NCBI GenBank assembly: GCA_965153455.1
Contig: OZ234501.1
Location: 7,688,001 to 7,752,000 of the forward strand
DNA length: 64,000 bases
Source: Sphagnum compactum
Lineage: Eukaryota > Bryophyta > Sphagnopsida > Sphagnales
Direction: 5' to 3'
Position 1 is the stretch's first letter. Every line of letters starts with the position of its first letter. A program made the position numbers and the translations under genes. Under the pieces are notes generated by a model, which did not search any database, was not told the DNA's origin, and saw only the letters and a list, made by a program, of their open reading frames with translations. This document shows, in pieces, positions 1-13,523 of the stretch.

Positions 1-1311
1 AACAACATTAAGTCTACTATAGATTCAAGTTGTTGAAGATGCAATCCAAGCTTAACCACCTTGTTTTTAAGATTAGTCTCACATACATTATATGTTAGAA
101 TTTGTAATTTCATGGCATATTTTTTGAAGGTCGGGGTGTTTGTTCCATGACCTTTTCATGTTGTTTATCCATGGTACTTTTTTGAACCCACTTAGACCAT
201 AAAGGGATTATTGAATTTTGGTTTCATTGTTTGAAATTGATAACCTTAGCTCCCTTGCATGCATGTTTTTTTTTTTGCAAAGGTTGTTGCAGCCAAATCT
301 TTTTTACTAGTAACCTTATTTGTGATTAATCATCAATATTAAAACTCATACCTTTCCTCCCGTTGAGATATCTAAGTGAATATGTCTTGCTAAAAGGATG
401 AAATGAAATAATGGTGCCATTTCCCCAACAACAACAACTAACATAGGTAAAATTTGTTGTTATGCATTATAAAAATCTTTAGGTACATCCTCTTCTCCGC
501 ATCCTTATTTCTTGAAGGATTTTGAATTTGATTCCTTGGTGATTAGCTTTCAACTTGGAAGTTGAAGCAACATCAATGTGAAATTTTGTTGGAAGGTGTT
601 GAATTAAAGCTTGCATTTCTAAATAGGTTTTCTTCATTAATAGATGGACCTACCACTTGATTGTTCTTCTTCCAATCCAACTTGTAAAATCCTTGAAGAA
701 TAAGTTGAGAAATTTCTAGAAAGATCCTTCAAAAATATGTTATTTAAAAAAAAAATTTATAGAAGATCAAAACAATAAAGTTATTTGTAAAGTCAAGAAA
801 AGACAGCACTAGACCCCCTATTTGGTCACGTAGGGGAATGAGATTTCAAAAAACAGGGAAAAAAGTACAATGGGCTTCAATGGGGCATGAAATTCAATTT
901 AACAACAAATTTGGTGCTAAATTTAGTTTACCCTTTCCTTTTTTCTCCGGGAATGCCTTCAACCAATCAATGTTCCTACTATGTGTATTGTAGTTAGAAA
1001 TGTTCTTGCACCTCATGCATTTAATCTTGAATCTCAATATTTCATACCCTTATTTGATAAATTTTGATTACTTTGTGAACAACAACTAGGAGGGGGCAAA
1101 ACATCAAATGAGGGGTGCAACTCAAGCCCAAGAGGGCATGACTTTACAGATAACTTTAATATGCATAGAAATTTTTAGAAACATCAAAATATTTTTTTAT
1201 AACATTTAGTTAATGAATTTTTTTACAAGAATGGGTAATAGATGTTTTTTTTAAAAATAGTTAAAGGAAGATTCTAGAAAAAGTTTTATATAGAATAATG
1301 ATTCATAAAAG
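1..1311. other. AT-rich intergenic DNA, nothing recognised
   Basis: No coding region, terminal repeat or RNA gene could be recognised on either strand. Only short, stop-interrupted frames and homopolymer runs are seen. Confidence 0.5.
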
Positions 1312-1460
1312 TTTGTAAAGGATGTAGTTAACAAAAGCTTTTAGAAAACATAGTTGATGAAAGCTTCTAAAAGATAGTCAATTGAAGCTTTTAAAATATG
1401 TGTTCAATGGAAGCTTTTAGAAGATTTAGTCAATGAAGTTTATAGAAAGCTTAGTGGGTG
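1312..1460. repeat. Degenerate ~25-bp minisatellite
   Basis: A unit containing AAGCTTTTAGAA preceded by TAGTTGATG or TAGTCAATG recurs about every 24-26 bases (AGCTT-type cores at 1336, 1362, 1386, 1412, and a decayed one at 1436). At least five imperfect copies are visible, with weaker ones upstream to about 1190. It is noncoding. Confidence 0.6.
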
Positions 1461-4400
1461 AAAAAATTTAGAAGGTTTCATGCATTATGGTGGAAATTTA
1501 GAAAATAATTTTCATTAAAATTTTGCAATAGATGATGGTTTATGTCCCAATCTAGCTCTATGTTGTGAAATTAATGCACATATGAACGATATAATAATCC
1601 AATAGGGTCAAAGCATGATTGGGGTACCCAAAAGGACTGTTTCATTTTATATTCATTGGACCCTTTCACTCAAACATGTTGTTGAAACTTAATGACACAT
1701 TCATATTGAAAGTTTGATTTTATTCATAGATAGATACATTACAAATGTACTATTCTATGTATATAATGTCAAATTTCGACAAGGATTTTTACCGAACCCT
1801 TGAAAAAAATCCAAGACTTTATTTCATGAGAAAAAAAAGTTCAAGGACCCATAAAGAATGTTTAAACAACTTTTTTTGGCCCAAGATTTTTACCACAAAC
1901 ACCTTATGTGTTAATGTGTATAAAATGTATGAATGTGACAAAAACCAAATGCCCTGTTGTAATTTAATTTTTTTTCAAAAAGTCAAATTTCTAGGAATTT
2001 TGGGCTATTGATAGACTATGGCCCACATTGGATAAATTTTATTATTCTCATTTTCATAAGTGAAAAAAATTAAAATTTAGAGGCCTATATAAAATTTGGA
2101 ACAAAATTATTCTATTTGACATGAGAAAAAACGATGAAATGTAAGACATGTCATGAGAAAAATGAAGAAAAAGGTGAATTTGGTCATCCTTGGAATGAGT
2201 CCTTAGGGTTCAAAAGCGATACCCTAATCATGTTTGGACCCAACAAATTATTATTTTGATTTGTAAAGCCCTATCACATTTCTGCAATTCCAACAAAAGG
2301 ATTAAGAAATACTACATTTAATGATAAATTTTCAATGAAATTTTACATATATAAAAGAAACCATAAAAAACAATGTTCCCATCAAAGTTTTGAATTTTTT
2401 TGAAGGTCGTGGAATTTAGATCAAATGATTTAAAATGTTCATTAGTACATTATGGTATGATAATGTTGATAATTATGATTTTTAAAAGTTAAAAAATGTT
2501 ATTCCAATGAAGATTTACTTAGGCTAAGTGTTTTTTAATCATTTGACAAAAGCAAGATGAAGTTTTGAGTTTTTGAAAAAATGAAAAACTATTTTCAAAT
2601 AAGGGTTTTCAAAATATATATATTAAATTATTGATGTACATTTACACAACTATATAATTATGTCTCAATTTTGTATTTATAATTCTTGTGACTTCTTTTA
2701 ATTTTGAAGCTCAAATCATTTATATGTAATTTAAAAAATAATTCAAAGTTGTAAGTGAAATCTTACATGTTGCTACTTTTGATACTATATGTAGTTCCAA
2801 ATTTCCTTCAAATTGTGTACATCATATTGTGCATTCACTCAGATAGCATAAGGAAAAGTCTAGAAAGCATCATCCTAAATTTCATCAATGCAAGTTATGA
2901 CTCTTATATTTTTAGTCTATTTTATATTTAACTTGTATCATACCTTTTTCAAGCAATAAATCATATTATTTTTGTTCATTGTTGAGTTCTTTATTGTTCA
3001 AATCCATATAATCTTTTATGATTTTTTTGTCTTGTCTTTAACATTGGTGATCTTCTTTAGGAATCACACCATAAGTTCCAATTGGGTATATTGAAATTAT
3101 CTTTCTTAGGTGTCATTTGAGCTCCAAAATTCAATTTAAGTTACTTCACGATCTCATCCTTTACTTAGCAATTAACATCCTCCATTTCAATATCCAAAAC
3201 TTCTGGCACATTTGGGAGTTGGAGATAATTATTTTCTTCATGTTGTTAATGTTGACACATTTTGATATAGGATTGCTTTTTGGAAAGGATCTTCAATTCT
3301 TGCAAAATGTCCTTTTTGTATGGGTGTTTACAGTCTAATGTAAAACCTTGCAATCTATTTCTACCCTTGGTTTTTTGAAGTTTGTGCCTTGGACCATCCA
3401 ATTTGTAATAAGAATTCCTTGTTTAGTTATATTAACAAACATCCTTACTAGATGTTAGCCTTGAGATGAATACAATCATTAATAAGGTGTTTGAAACTTT
3501 TACATAATTGGAAATTACTTGTAATTAATGCAATTTTTTATTGCAACAACTCCCATACTAATAAGATGAATTTAAATTACCCAACCTTTCTCTAGCTCCC
3601 TTATTATTCAAAACTTCAAGTCGCTCCCCATTTCATTAATATTATCAAACCTTAACATGTTTTCGATTTGTCTCGTAATTGTTATTTCAATGAGTTTATA
3701 TTGCAAAAGTAACATGTATAAAGAAATCCACATCAACATCTTGAATCCCTTTGGAGCATATGGGTTGAAAATTAACACCCACATGTGGAATAATACAATA
3801 CACCATTGGGTTTTAAACAATGTCAACATGAGAATTCGCTTGGTGATTTCTACACTAAACAAAGAAAGGTAATAAAATCCCCTTCATGCCTCCATTTGGA
3901 AGCTTACACCACCATTTGGGTTAAACAGTGATTAATGATTAAAATAAGTAATCCAATATGTAATATGAAACTTTGCTAGTTTGTTACTAAGGAAACTTGC
4001 AATTGTTGTATGTTATGTATGATGAATAATTTCTTCTTGACGACTATCATGTTTAAGTTAGTTATTGAAATTGAAATATGGTCCTTAAGGATCAAACCTT
4101 TTGTAATTCTTGCAACATCCTACAAGCAACATTTTTCTTGATTGGTTTTTAAATGGACGGATTTTATTTGATTCAACTATTCTTGCACTAAGGGCTTCCA
4201 ACAAACATTGAACTCCCCATATTGTACCATCATTGTCTTGGGGATAACCTCTTGAAATTGTTGCTAACATTGGTGGCAAAGGTGGCAAACCTACTTTGGA
4301 TTAGAAAACCTTCTTATACAATGAATGTGCCATATGAGCATGAGTAGGTATTCTTGAATAGACAAATAGCCTTGCAAGCAACTTTGACACTACAAACAAT

Positions 4401-5880
4401 CTCCACTACACACTTACCAATTTAAATGAATTGAGGCAAGATTCCTCAAAGACATAAGAGGTTGGATTGAAGCACTTTAGTGCAAAAGAAACACCATTTT
4501 CAATCCTCAAAAAAAGTAGGAGGGAATTGGACTCAAATGAATCATAAACATCAAAGAAGGATTTTGAAACCTTAATAGCACAAGTGTTCCCTTCAAAGGA
4601 TCACTTAACTTTCATTAAACAATCAATAACCCCACCTACTTATGGAATTCAACAAAGAAAACACCCAAAAGATGAATGACGAAATGAACTAACAAATTTA
4701 GCAATCGACCCTTCAATAGAAAGATTTGAACTACCATCTAAAAGATCTCATCTACATTGCCACCATTGACCTTTGAGTTCTTGATATTTATGATTTTTTT
4801 TTTGAGATTCACAATTTTGTTAAAATTTGATTTGGATCCAACATGTGACTTTGTCGCTTCTTAAAATTGAAAAATGAACTTGGATAAGTAGCAATCCTTT
4901 TTTAAACAGGTTCAAGTTTTCTAACTATATAAGTACAAGGTTTTTTAATTGGTGCGATAAGAAACCTTGTTTCTATGTTGTGACAATTCAACTTTGGGCA
5001 AAGCTTATGACAAAAATTGTGAGGGTGTTGGGTGCACACTACATCATCAAACACAAATAATAAAAAGATCGTGTCATCAAGATCTATTTTATAGTTCTAA
5101 TTGAAAGAATTACCATTAGTGGTTACCAACTCAGCAACTCCACCCTCAATTCATTGGTTCCCCATCTCCCAAAAAGCAAACCAAAATAATTGACCCCTCC
5201 CCTCCCCAAGGGAAAATATGGGACCTAGATTCATTGCATTTTGTGACACTGCTTGTTTCATTAGTGCTCATGATTTATTTTTTTCTACCTATGTTCTTCC
5301 CCAATTTTCTCCTAAACTAAAACCACACTTCCATATGTGCGAATACTTATTTAGACAAGTTATTAGTTTTAATTGGGTGCAATGTAAATGAAACCAGTGG
5401 GTTCCAATTTTTTTGAGAAGTCTATGAAACCAAAGGTTTTATAAATCCAAAAAAAATGTTCTCAAAACTGCAGCAAAGGCTCTATCAAGCCAAAAATAAG
5501 TAAATGAATAAATAAAAATTGAAACCAAAAGTTCCTTTCAAAATCAAGAATTGGACAAAACTGGTTAGAACTGATGTTAAGGGTATTAAAATTTGCACCA
5601 GAACCCCCTTTGCATATATACCATGGTGGTTCTTAAAGTTCATATCCAAAGTCCACAGAAAAATCAAATACCCAGCTAGCTATGACATATAACCACACTT
5701 CTCAAAATTTTGATTAACTCAAATAAACCACTCAGAAAATTGCAAGTCTCTGATTATGATTTTTCATTTAAGAAACTGGAACTGGTGGTTATTAAAATTA
5801 TTATTTAAAATTAAAAATTAAATTAAATTAAATTATTTAAAAAAACCCAATTAACCTGCCCAAGACTGGTAGGAACTAGG
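1461..5880. other. AT-rich intergenic DNA, nothing recognised
   Basis: Read on both strands, this stretch shows only short frames with no recognisable domain, and no terminal inverted or direct repeats. It may hold transposon remnants too decayed to name. Confidence 0.5.
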
Positions 5881-5888
5881 AAAAGTAC

Positions 5889-6032
5889 CTCAACTGCAGC
5901 AAACACACAAGTTGCTGTGAAAGACAGCTTTGTTGATGAGGCTGGAAGGAACAAGGAACAGCACTTCTTTTCAAACTGCAGCTGCAAGCACAGGGAGTTG
6001 CTGTAAGGGAAACAGCTTTGTTGAGGTAGGAT
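5889..6032. repeat. Imperfect direct duplication, ~86-bp spacing
   Basis: The segment around 5891-5942 (ACTGCAGC, then AGTTGCTGT, then ACAGCTTTGTTGA) recurs at about 5977-6030 in the same order with small insertions. It is a local duplication in slightly more GC-rich DNA. No coding role is visible. Confidence 0.5.
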
Positions 6033-6488
6033 ATCTGAAAAAGCTCACAAAAGAATGAGTTAGCTTATGGTAAGCCTGCCATAGAGATGAGCAGTGATGT
6101 GCAGTGATGTGCAGTGCAGGGAAGTTGTGTTGTGATGGGTACTTTATTAGTACTCATACTTATTTCCAGTAATGTGGATGCTGCTGCTGCTGAATGCTGT
6201 GGTGTTTGGATTGGGCATCTGGGTATCTTTTAGTGGACAACAAAGATCATGGTTTGCTCCAGTTGTAACAGCTACTACTTAAAGTACTGGGACTTTATAG
6301 TACACACAAGTGGGTTACTCATGTAGCCTACCTAGCCCAGTAGATCATGTGTAGCCCAGTAGCTAGGTCCATCCAATCAGTTGGGGTGCAAGCTCCATAG
6401 ATATTTCCAGATTGTAGATTTATTTTTTTGACAACAGTTGTTTAGTTTTTGGGACACTTGTGTTTTTTTTATTATATATAAAAATAAG
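6033..6488. other. Intergenic DNA with short GATGTGCAGT repeats
   Basis: A 10-base motif (GATGTGCAGT) is repeated around 6090-6117 and a GCTGCTGCTGCTG run lies near 6180. No gene is recognised. Confidence 0.4.
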
Positions 6489-6897
6489 CCAGTTCTAGGG
6501 CCACAGTGAACCAGCACCCACCAGTGCACCGTCCACTGAATGCCCATTATTAATCAGTTGTGGATGAATCTCAACTGAGTTTAATATTTGGTTTCACCTT
6601 GGTAACCAATTCTGTAGGAAATAGGTTTCATATGTAGGTAGATAGGTAGGAAAATAGGAAGATGCTAATTAAGTAGATGGTTTATACATAGGAAAGGGCT
6701 GTTTTTTCCTACCTACCAACCAACAACCTCCGTGTGAGTTGAGTTGTTAGTAGGTAGGTAGAAAAGAAAAGCAAGTGAGCTAGCCATCGCGGTTAGCTAG
6801 GGAACTGGAACCCAACAGAAAACTGTTTTCTGACCACTTACCATTCATCCTTCACGGTGCACTAGTGGTGGGTGCTGGTTCACTGTGTTCCAGTTCT
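6489..6897. mobile_element. Complete family-A MITE (hAT-like), copy A1
   Basis: A 393-bp non-autonomous element (6497-6889) has long terminal inverted repeats. The left end reads CCACAGTGAACCAGCACC and the right end is its inverse (GGTGCTGGTTCACTGTG). It is flanked by the 8-bp direct repeat CCAGTTCT at 6489-6496 and 6890-6897. An 8-bp target duplication is the hallmark of the hAT superfamily. There is no transposase. The interior carries TAGGTAGG-type runs on both strands. Two further large copies (29180-29564 inverted, 50671-50979 truncated) and two short derivatives occur in this window. Confidence 0.85.
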
Positions 6898-7829
6898 GGT
6901 ACAGTTTTGGACAGGTTTTGACAAACATGTCACCAATTAATGTTAAATCTTTTATCTGGGATGATGATTAATAATAATGCCACATCACCAAATTATATGA
7001 ACCAGACAACAAAACACTTGCTCTTATTTAATCACTGTTTTTACAACCCAGGAAATGTTACAATTTGAAATCACATGACACATGACACACATCCCCCAGT
7101 TAGTCTTAGGAATCATGACATGATGTTGTTTCTAATAGTTCAAAGTGACCCAAATTGTTCTTTTTCTGTTGAGGGTTTTACTATGGTATTAGTCACTACT
7201 GTTAAGTGATATTGCACCGAAGGCCACCACCCTAGGTTGGCTACTCTCTTCTACCCCAGATGAGTTTCTGGTAAAGAAAAACCTCTGACAAAATTTGTAA
7301 TGTATTTGATAACAAAAGGTGTTCCTGTAGTACACCAAAGTGTTTTCACTGGATTTTGAATCAATTCACTGATCTCAGTGAACAGGATCTAGTGGGGGGA
7401 TCTAGTGAATTCACTAGTCCATTAAACACAGACTAGTGAACTGCACCCACATTTTGTAATAGTGAGAGGTCATGTCACTATATCAACTGGATTTTGTTCC
7501 TGCGCACAAAAGGTGCAAGCAAAACACTCCACCATTTTTAGTTTTATTTTCATTTTTAGTTTTATTTTCATTTTCTTCATGTGATATCCATTGAGTATCA
7601 TAGGAAAAATGAAAAAAAAATTCTGCTGGTGCTTTACATTGTGTAATGTCCTTTAGAGCATGGCATTCTCGAAAAAAGTGCCCCATCCACCTTGGCCATG
7701 TGGTTACTTCAGGAATGCCCCACTCCTCAGCTGTTAAACGACTTGTTTTGCCCAAAAGGTTGTTGAGTGAAATGCTGACTCATTTTCAATCATAACAATT
7801 GTTGTGAGAAGCTGCTCAAATTTCTGCCA
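6898..7829. other. Intergenic DNA, nothing recognised
   Basis: No domain was recognised in any frame. A perfect 16-bp palindrome CTAGTGAATTCACTAG lies at 7402-7417, within a stretch rich in CACTG and CTAGTG words (7340-7440). Confidence 0.45.
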
Positions 7830-7840
7830 GGGGGGGGGGG
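7830..7840 (+). repeat. G homopolymer, 11 bases
   Basis: Uninterrupted G run; a likely indel hotspot. Confidence 0.9.
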
Positions 7841-8338
7841 CCACCTTTCACTACTAGCTAGTAGGAGTAATATGATGCTGAGTGGGCATTGTGTGTGCGG
7901 CTGCTTTGGAGATGCCATTGAATTGCTGCCAGAAGTGGGGATCAAGCCACCACCCTTTCACTCATTTTCATTCTTGTGCCATTCATTTGTTCATTCTTGT
8001 CAGTGACTTGTTGACAAATACTACTCATACATGGAGGATGGCTTTCACATGACCTTTTCTTCCTCTTGTTAGTCCCCATTTGTGCAAATCATGAAAACTA
8101 AATATGTACATATTTTTGGAGTTTGCTGGGTACAAGCCATTGCACCCATTTGCTGCCCTTCCAGAAATTTTGGATTGCCCAAATTCCTCACCAGGCAAAA
8201 TGGCCTGTAACCAGCAGGTTCGACAATGGGTTCTTATTTTGCACTTGGCACTCTCGAGTCAGCCATAGAGAGCCCATTCCCAAGCCTTTGAAGCAGAATC
8301 AGCACTTGCAAGTTGTTCTGCCTCTTCATAATGCATCT
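7841..8338. other. Intergenic DNA, nothing recognised
   Basis: More balanced base composition than its surroundings, but no coding domain or repeat ends could be identified. Confidence 0.45.
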
Positions 8339-8355
8339 GGGGGGGGGGGGGGGGG
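8339..8355 (+). repeat. G homopolymer, 17 bases
   Basis: Uninterrupted run of 17 G, able in principle to form quadruplex structure. Confidence 0.9.
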
Positions 8356-8631
8356 CAAGAGGGCTGTTTCAACCAGGCAAGGTGCTAGAACAGGCCGTGC
8401 TCAACCAGTTCTGACATTAAGCCCATTACCTACGCCTGCAGGTAGCCCTGGCTAACTTATTTCGTGCCATAGTTAACTTCTCAAAAGGCATTAGTCACAC
8501 ATCCTCAGGAGTGCCCTAGGAGGCACATTACTGATGGAAACTGTGCATGGGTATGTCATAAACTAGAGTAAGTATGTAGAACATGACCCTATTGAGACTG
8601 GCACGGTTAATTCTGCCTTTTAATTTGGGAT

Positions 8632-8763
8632 GTAAGGCTCCCCATTGAGGACATTATGGTTGTAAACTCCCTACCGCCCCAAGATGGGGGAGGGTGATAG
8701 GGCGTTACATCTTGGCGCAATACAGAGCTTACAACCATGATGCCCTTAAATGGGAAGCCTTAT
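8632..8763. repeat. Foldback (inverted repeat) sequence ~130 bp
   Basis: The arm at 8634-8669 (AAGGCTCCCCATT ... GGTTGTAAACTC) is inverted at 8725-8761 (GAGCTTACAACC ... AATGGGAAGCCTT). A second inner inverted pair contains CCAAGATG / CATCTTGG. The whole folds into a hairpin and is probably a small MITE-like element. No target duplication was established. Confidence 0.6.
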
Positions 8764-9699
8764 TTTTCATAAAATGCTTTTTAAAACTAGAAAATTTACA
8801 AAAATCTAGTTTATAGATGTAACATCCCACAAATAGGGGTCTTAGAGCACCCTCACTCACAACATCCTATAAAAGCATGTTTTGGATGTAGAACAATAAA
8901 AACTTTTTTAGTTTGGTTTTTTAAAATGTTTTGGGTACAACATATTTGAATAAGATAGTGTAAATCTTGTTGTGGATTGATTACATTGTTTGATTGGTCC
9001 ACTTGCTTTGCTATTAGCGGTCTCTCACTTTTTAAGTCCCACTTTCAAGTTTATGGATGAAGCTTGGGATATGTAAATAAGTTGTAAATAATATGATAAT
9101 ATTAATGCAAACCTAAAGACCAAATATGGTGAGATGCTCTTAGGAATGTAACCCTAGGATGCAATGGGGAGCCCGAAGAAGATGAATCAAGAAACCTAGG
9201 ACTTAAACCCATCACCATAAGCACAAAACTAGTCGTGCAAGGAGATGGGCAAGAAACCTTGGACACCAAGCCTAGAAGAGGCTTCTCCTATTGCCACAAC
9301 TACCCGTTGTAAGATAGTGGTGGCTTAAACTCTCTATAGAACCACCAACACCCTATGCTTACAAAATGAATGTAAAATTGAAAGAGGAAGACCCTTTTAA
9401 TCCTTCGCCAACCTTGAGATGTTGGCGCATCGATGACGAAAGTCGTTCACCTATTGATGTAAACACCTAAATATTTTTATTGTTAGAAGGACAAAATCAT
9501 CCTCAGGGTGTTGGTCATAATATGATACAACCTTTGCCTGAGTTACAATTGTCATAGCCACTCCCCAAAAAAAAGTGATTTATGAAACAAAATTTGCATG
9601 AGTTGGGTCAACAATGATTACATTTGCCAAAATGCGAATACCATCTATTATAAGCACAATATCCATTCATTGTCGTGATGACTAGAAAGATGGTGTTGG
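8764..9699. other. Intergenic DNA; distal 3' flank of the LINE remnant
   Basis: No independent gene is seen. The right part may be the decayed 3' end of the LINE that lies on the minus strand just beyond it. Confidence 0.4.
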
Positions 9700-11670
9700 A
9701 AGAACATGAGTTTATTCATTCAAAACATGGAACCTAATATCCTTAGCAATGGAAGCAAAAGAATCTCGAACTTGCATCAAGTGTGGTAATGCACTCTCCC
9801 CCATGAACACAACGAAGGAAGTGTATCCTTGTCAAATCTATGGGCTAGCCACATATGCATTGAAAAAGACCACAAACTATAGGATGAGGGAGGCCCAATC
9901 TAATTTGTAGTGTTGAGGAAAAAATATTAGAGGCCATCTTAAAAGATGGGATGATTAGGCAAACAAAAAACCAAACACACAAACTTAGGCTTGCACAAGA
10001 TTTTAGTTGAATGTGATGACAATATGAAAATAACTTTGAAATGATGTTGGAAAATGAGTGTTCATGCACGCTTTCTAAGATGTTCTCCTTGAACAATCCA
10101 CTCATTTCTTTGACAATTGCTCAAATGAAAATATGGAAGCTTGAACACTTGGAAGTAAAAGGTTACGAGCCCGTTAAGGTGAACTTGGAATGGAAGTGGA
10201 TTTGAATTGTCGGCCCTTATAACCCCCAGTAAAAATGGGTAGTTGTCTTGCAAAAAATTGAATGCGATGATTAGAACAATAAGCCCCCAACTCCCCAAAT
10301 ACGATGTTGAAGCAATAACCTTCACAAAGATAGGACCTATCCCACTTCTAAAGATGGGAAGAAAGCTTGCCAATGAATTAGGGGAACCTTCGGACACTCC
10401 AATGGACATGGCCTTAAAAGTTTTTCAAATACACGAATGAAGGTCGAATTAAAAGAGGCTAACTAGTTTTGAAAATCCGAAAGTTGGGGGAAAAAATGAA
10501 GAAGGTAATAAAACTTTTAGGTGAAATAATAAATGAGAATCCCAAATGCCACTTGCACATCCCTAACCTAAGAAAGGCATCTATTTGTTGAACATTATTA
10601 TCCAAGGCATCCTAGAAAAAAAAGGATGTGAAGGAAAAGGATCCCAAAGGAACACCCAAAACCCTAATGCCCTTAACATGGGTATAGAAACCTAATGGAG
10701 GCGAAAACCTTGAAAGAGATTAAGAAGCACATTTGCGGGGCTAAACCATAAAGCTTACCAAATCTATTTGGGAAGAGAAATGATGAAAAACTTGAGATAC
10801 AACTAAAGCAAGCCCAATGATATGGGTGTCATTTGCAATGAAATGAAACAAACAAGTCAGGATAAGGTCAATTGAGCTAGAAAGATGAAAAAATGAATTA
10901 AGGTGAGAAAAGGACCACCCAAAGGATCCCCTTGATAAGTGCTAACGGAAGACTTAATAACAAATAGATCGCCCTGAAAGGAATGGTGATTAAATAAATG
11001 AGGGAATTGTGGGGCATAAAAGGAATGGGTGAAAAACATGAACTCAAACAATTGCCCACTTGTAGCATGCGACTCCTGGAATATAACCTTACATGAAACA
11101 ATGTTGAAGGCATTTGTAATGTCTACTTGCAACATCACCCAATTAGGGTGAACATCTAAAGTTGCTTAAGTTATTATGCACCACCACAGCACAATTCCCC
11201 TAAATATGACCCCAAATTGGTGGGGGGCCAAGTGGGCTGAAAATGCATTGCAAAACTAAAGGCAGAAGGCTCACCAACTAATAAAGAATTTGGCTTATTG
11301 TTATTGGTCGAATGCCACCAAAAGGTTTAATCAAAACTAACAACCTCGTAGCACTAAAAGCCTTGGTTATACTCTTGAGGATACATTTTGCAACAACATA
11401 AGAGCAAATAAAAAATAACTAGGAAAAGTCATTAGTTGAGTCTTCTAGGTCAAATAAATCTTGAAGTTGTTCAAATACCATGCTTGAAGGCCCACTAGCT
11501 GAAAGGTGAGCCGAATGGATGAATGTTAACTTGAACATGTTTAAAGAAAAATCTAAATTTGTTTTTGGTTCAAACTCCATTATAAAATCTAAGCATGACA
11601 AGGATGAATTTGAAGGATGAAAATCATGCAAAAAAGTAATGGTTTTTAGAAAGGCCAAAGTTGGGGCCAA
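9700..11670 (-). pseudogene. LINE (non-LTR retrotransposon) reverse transcriptase ORF, decayed
   Basis: Read on the minus strand from about 11.7 kb downwards, broken frames give the ordered motifs of a non-LTR reverse transcriptase. KPFGGIRPIT lies at about 11291-11330. VDITNAF (motif A) lies at about 11104-11130. YQGDPLGG (motif B) lies at about 10909-10935. IANDTHIIG lies at about 10814-10840, at the place of the catalytic A-D-D, so one aspartate is replaced by asparagine. GIRVLGVPLG lies at about 10643-10672 and TSYLGSW at about 10290-10310. Near 9850 a cysteine/histidine segment (CICG followed by IHFLRC) resembles the C-terminal zinc-binding region of such proteins. Several in-frame stops and frame changes make it a dead copy. 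The LINE clade is not identified; the 5' ORF, 3' tail and target duplication were not found. Confidence 0.85.
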
Positions 11671-13523
11671 GGGAACAAAAACTTTTGCAGCATGACCATA
11701 CTCCTTTGTTTGCCCTAAGGTTAGACTCTAATGAAGACGATGGGGCCCCAAATAGAAAAAAAGGATGAGGCTTTTAAAAGAAAGACAATGTTTGAATAGG
11801 AGGGATCAAAAGTAAAGCATTTGTTGGGGCATGTCCGTGTAACAAACATTCCGCTTGAAACTCCTCTTAATCACGAAAAAAAAACCTCTGTAATTGAGTC
11901 ATAGTCTCCCTATGCCTAGCTTTCCCCCCTTGAGTAGGCAGGAAAATGCACCACTAGGGAAAAAATAGAAAAATATGTTAAGTAGCAACATCATTTAAAT
12001 CTTATGCTATGTGATTTAAAAAGAATTTGAATGCCAATTACACCTCTCATCTCAAGATGATTGAAATATGCAAATACATTCGATGTTCGAGGAACCCTGA
12101 AAAAAAAAACTCCAAAAGGATTCAAAGTCAATATTCTCTCTCGAGTTGTTGAAGGTGGGAAGGGGCCTACAAGGATGAGGCACCATCATTGCCACCCAAT
12201 AAACTAGCCTAAAAAACCCAACACTACCTCTAAAAATAATTTTCATGAAAACCTCAAGTTTTTAAAAATTTGTGACAAATTTTCAAGGACAATGTAAAAA
12301 ACAACTTTGAACCTCTTCCTAAATTTGAGGCCCCAATTCAACACCACAAAGCAGGGGCCCAAAACACAGGAAGAGTCAAAATTGTTTGTTACCAGACTTT
12401 ACAAAAATGGAAGATACCAATGTTGGGTGGTTATTAGAAACATAAAAAAAACCCTAGTGATTGATTATCGAGGAAATTATTAAAATTCATAGTTGTAGGC
12501 CTAGTTCTCACAAAATCAAAAACTCATTTATGTTATATAACCACTGTCCTGAGTTTTTCTTTAAAAGTCAAATAATTGGCCAAAAACCTCTGGTTCTCTA
12601 TTAGTTCTTTCATGAAAACCACATGTTCTTTAAGGTTTTTGAAATAACTGAAATTGGTGGTTCTTTGATTGTGAACTTTTTTTCCCACAAATTGAAATCA
12701 ATAGGTCTTTGAAAATTCAAATGATGGCAAAACGTAACACTAGAAGATTCTTTTTTTTTCTTTTTTGGATCTTCCATTTTTAAAAACTCCCTCAAATTGA
12801 AATTCAACCAGTTTGAGGTCCTTTCAAATATAAATACCCAATTTGAAAAGTGCAGAGCCAAAAAAATCTATGGTGTAGGCAAAGAGCTCTTAATCATCCT
12901 ACTTTTCCCTTTTTCACCCCATTTTTTCTAGGATTGTCTAAAATTAGTTTGACAACTTTATTTGTCAAATTAAAAGAAACCTTTCATAGTTGGTGAGGAA
13001 CAAGGTTAATTTCTACACTCATCTTTTCTCTCACACTTCAAATTTGTGTCGAATGAGATGGTAACCCTTCCAAATACATGATCCAATAATCTCTCTCTCT
13101 TTGTTCTTCCTTTCCCCCTTTGTTGGGTGCTTTGTTTAATGAAGTTTACTAGGGTTTCATCATCTCCAATTTGTCAAAAAATAGATCAAATAAACATACC
13201 TTGTCAAAAGATGAATAAAAAAATAAATACCCATTTTTTTTTCATGTTTTTTTCCTCCTATGTAACAAGCAAAAGTTCAAAGGTTGGGTCATTGTTAAAA
13301 TTCACCCTATGCTTTTGTAACTTATTATAATTAGCATTGAGTGAAAAGGTTAACCTTCACACTTCATCTGAAAGCAAATTTAATGGCTTGAAATTATAGG
13401 GCTTGGTCTGGAATTATGGAGTAAGAGATTTTTTGTAAAGGGTTGGAGTTGTCAAGCTCAAAACTCCCTTCAACCTTGGCATTTAAGTTGAAGACTTTAA
13501 ATGAATTGATGTGGGAAGGCCTT
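11671..13523. other. Intergenic DNA, possibly decayed LINE 5' portion
   Basis: No recognisable domain. Being upstream of the minus-strand LINE it may include its 5' region, but no endonuclease motif could be seen. Confidence 0.35.
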
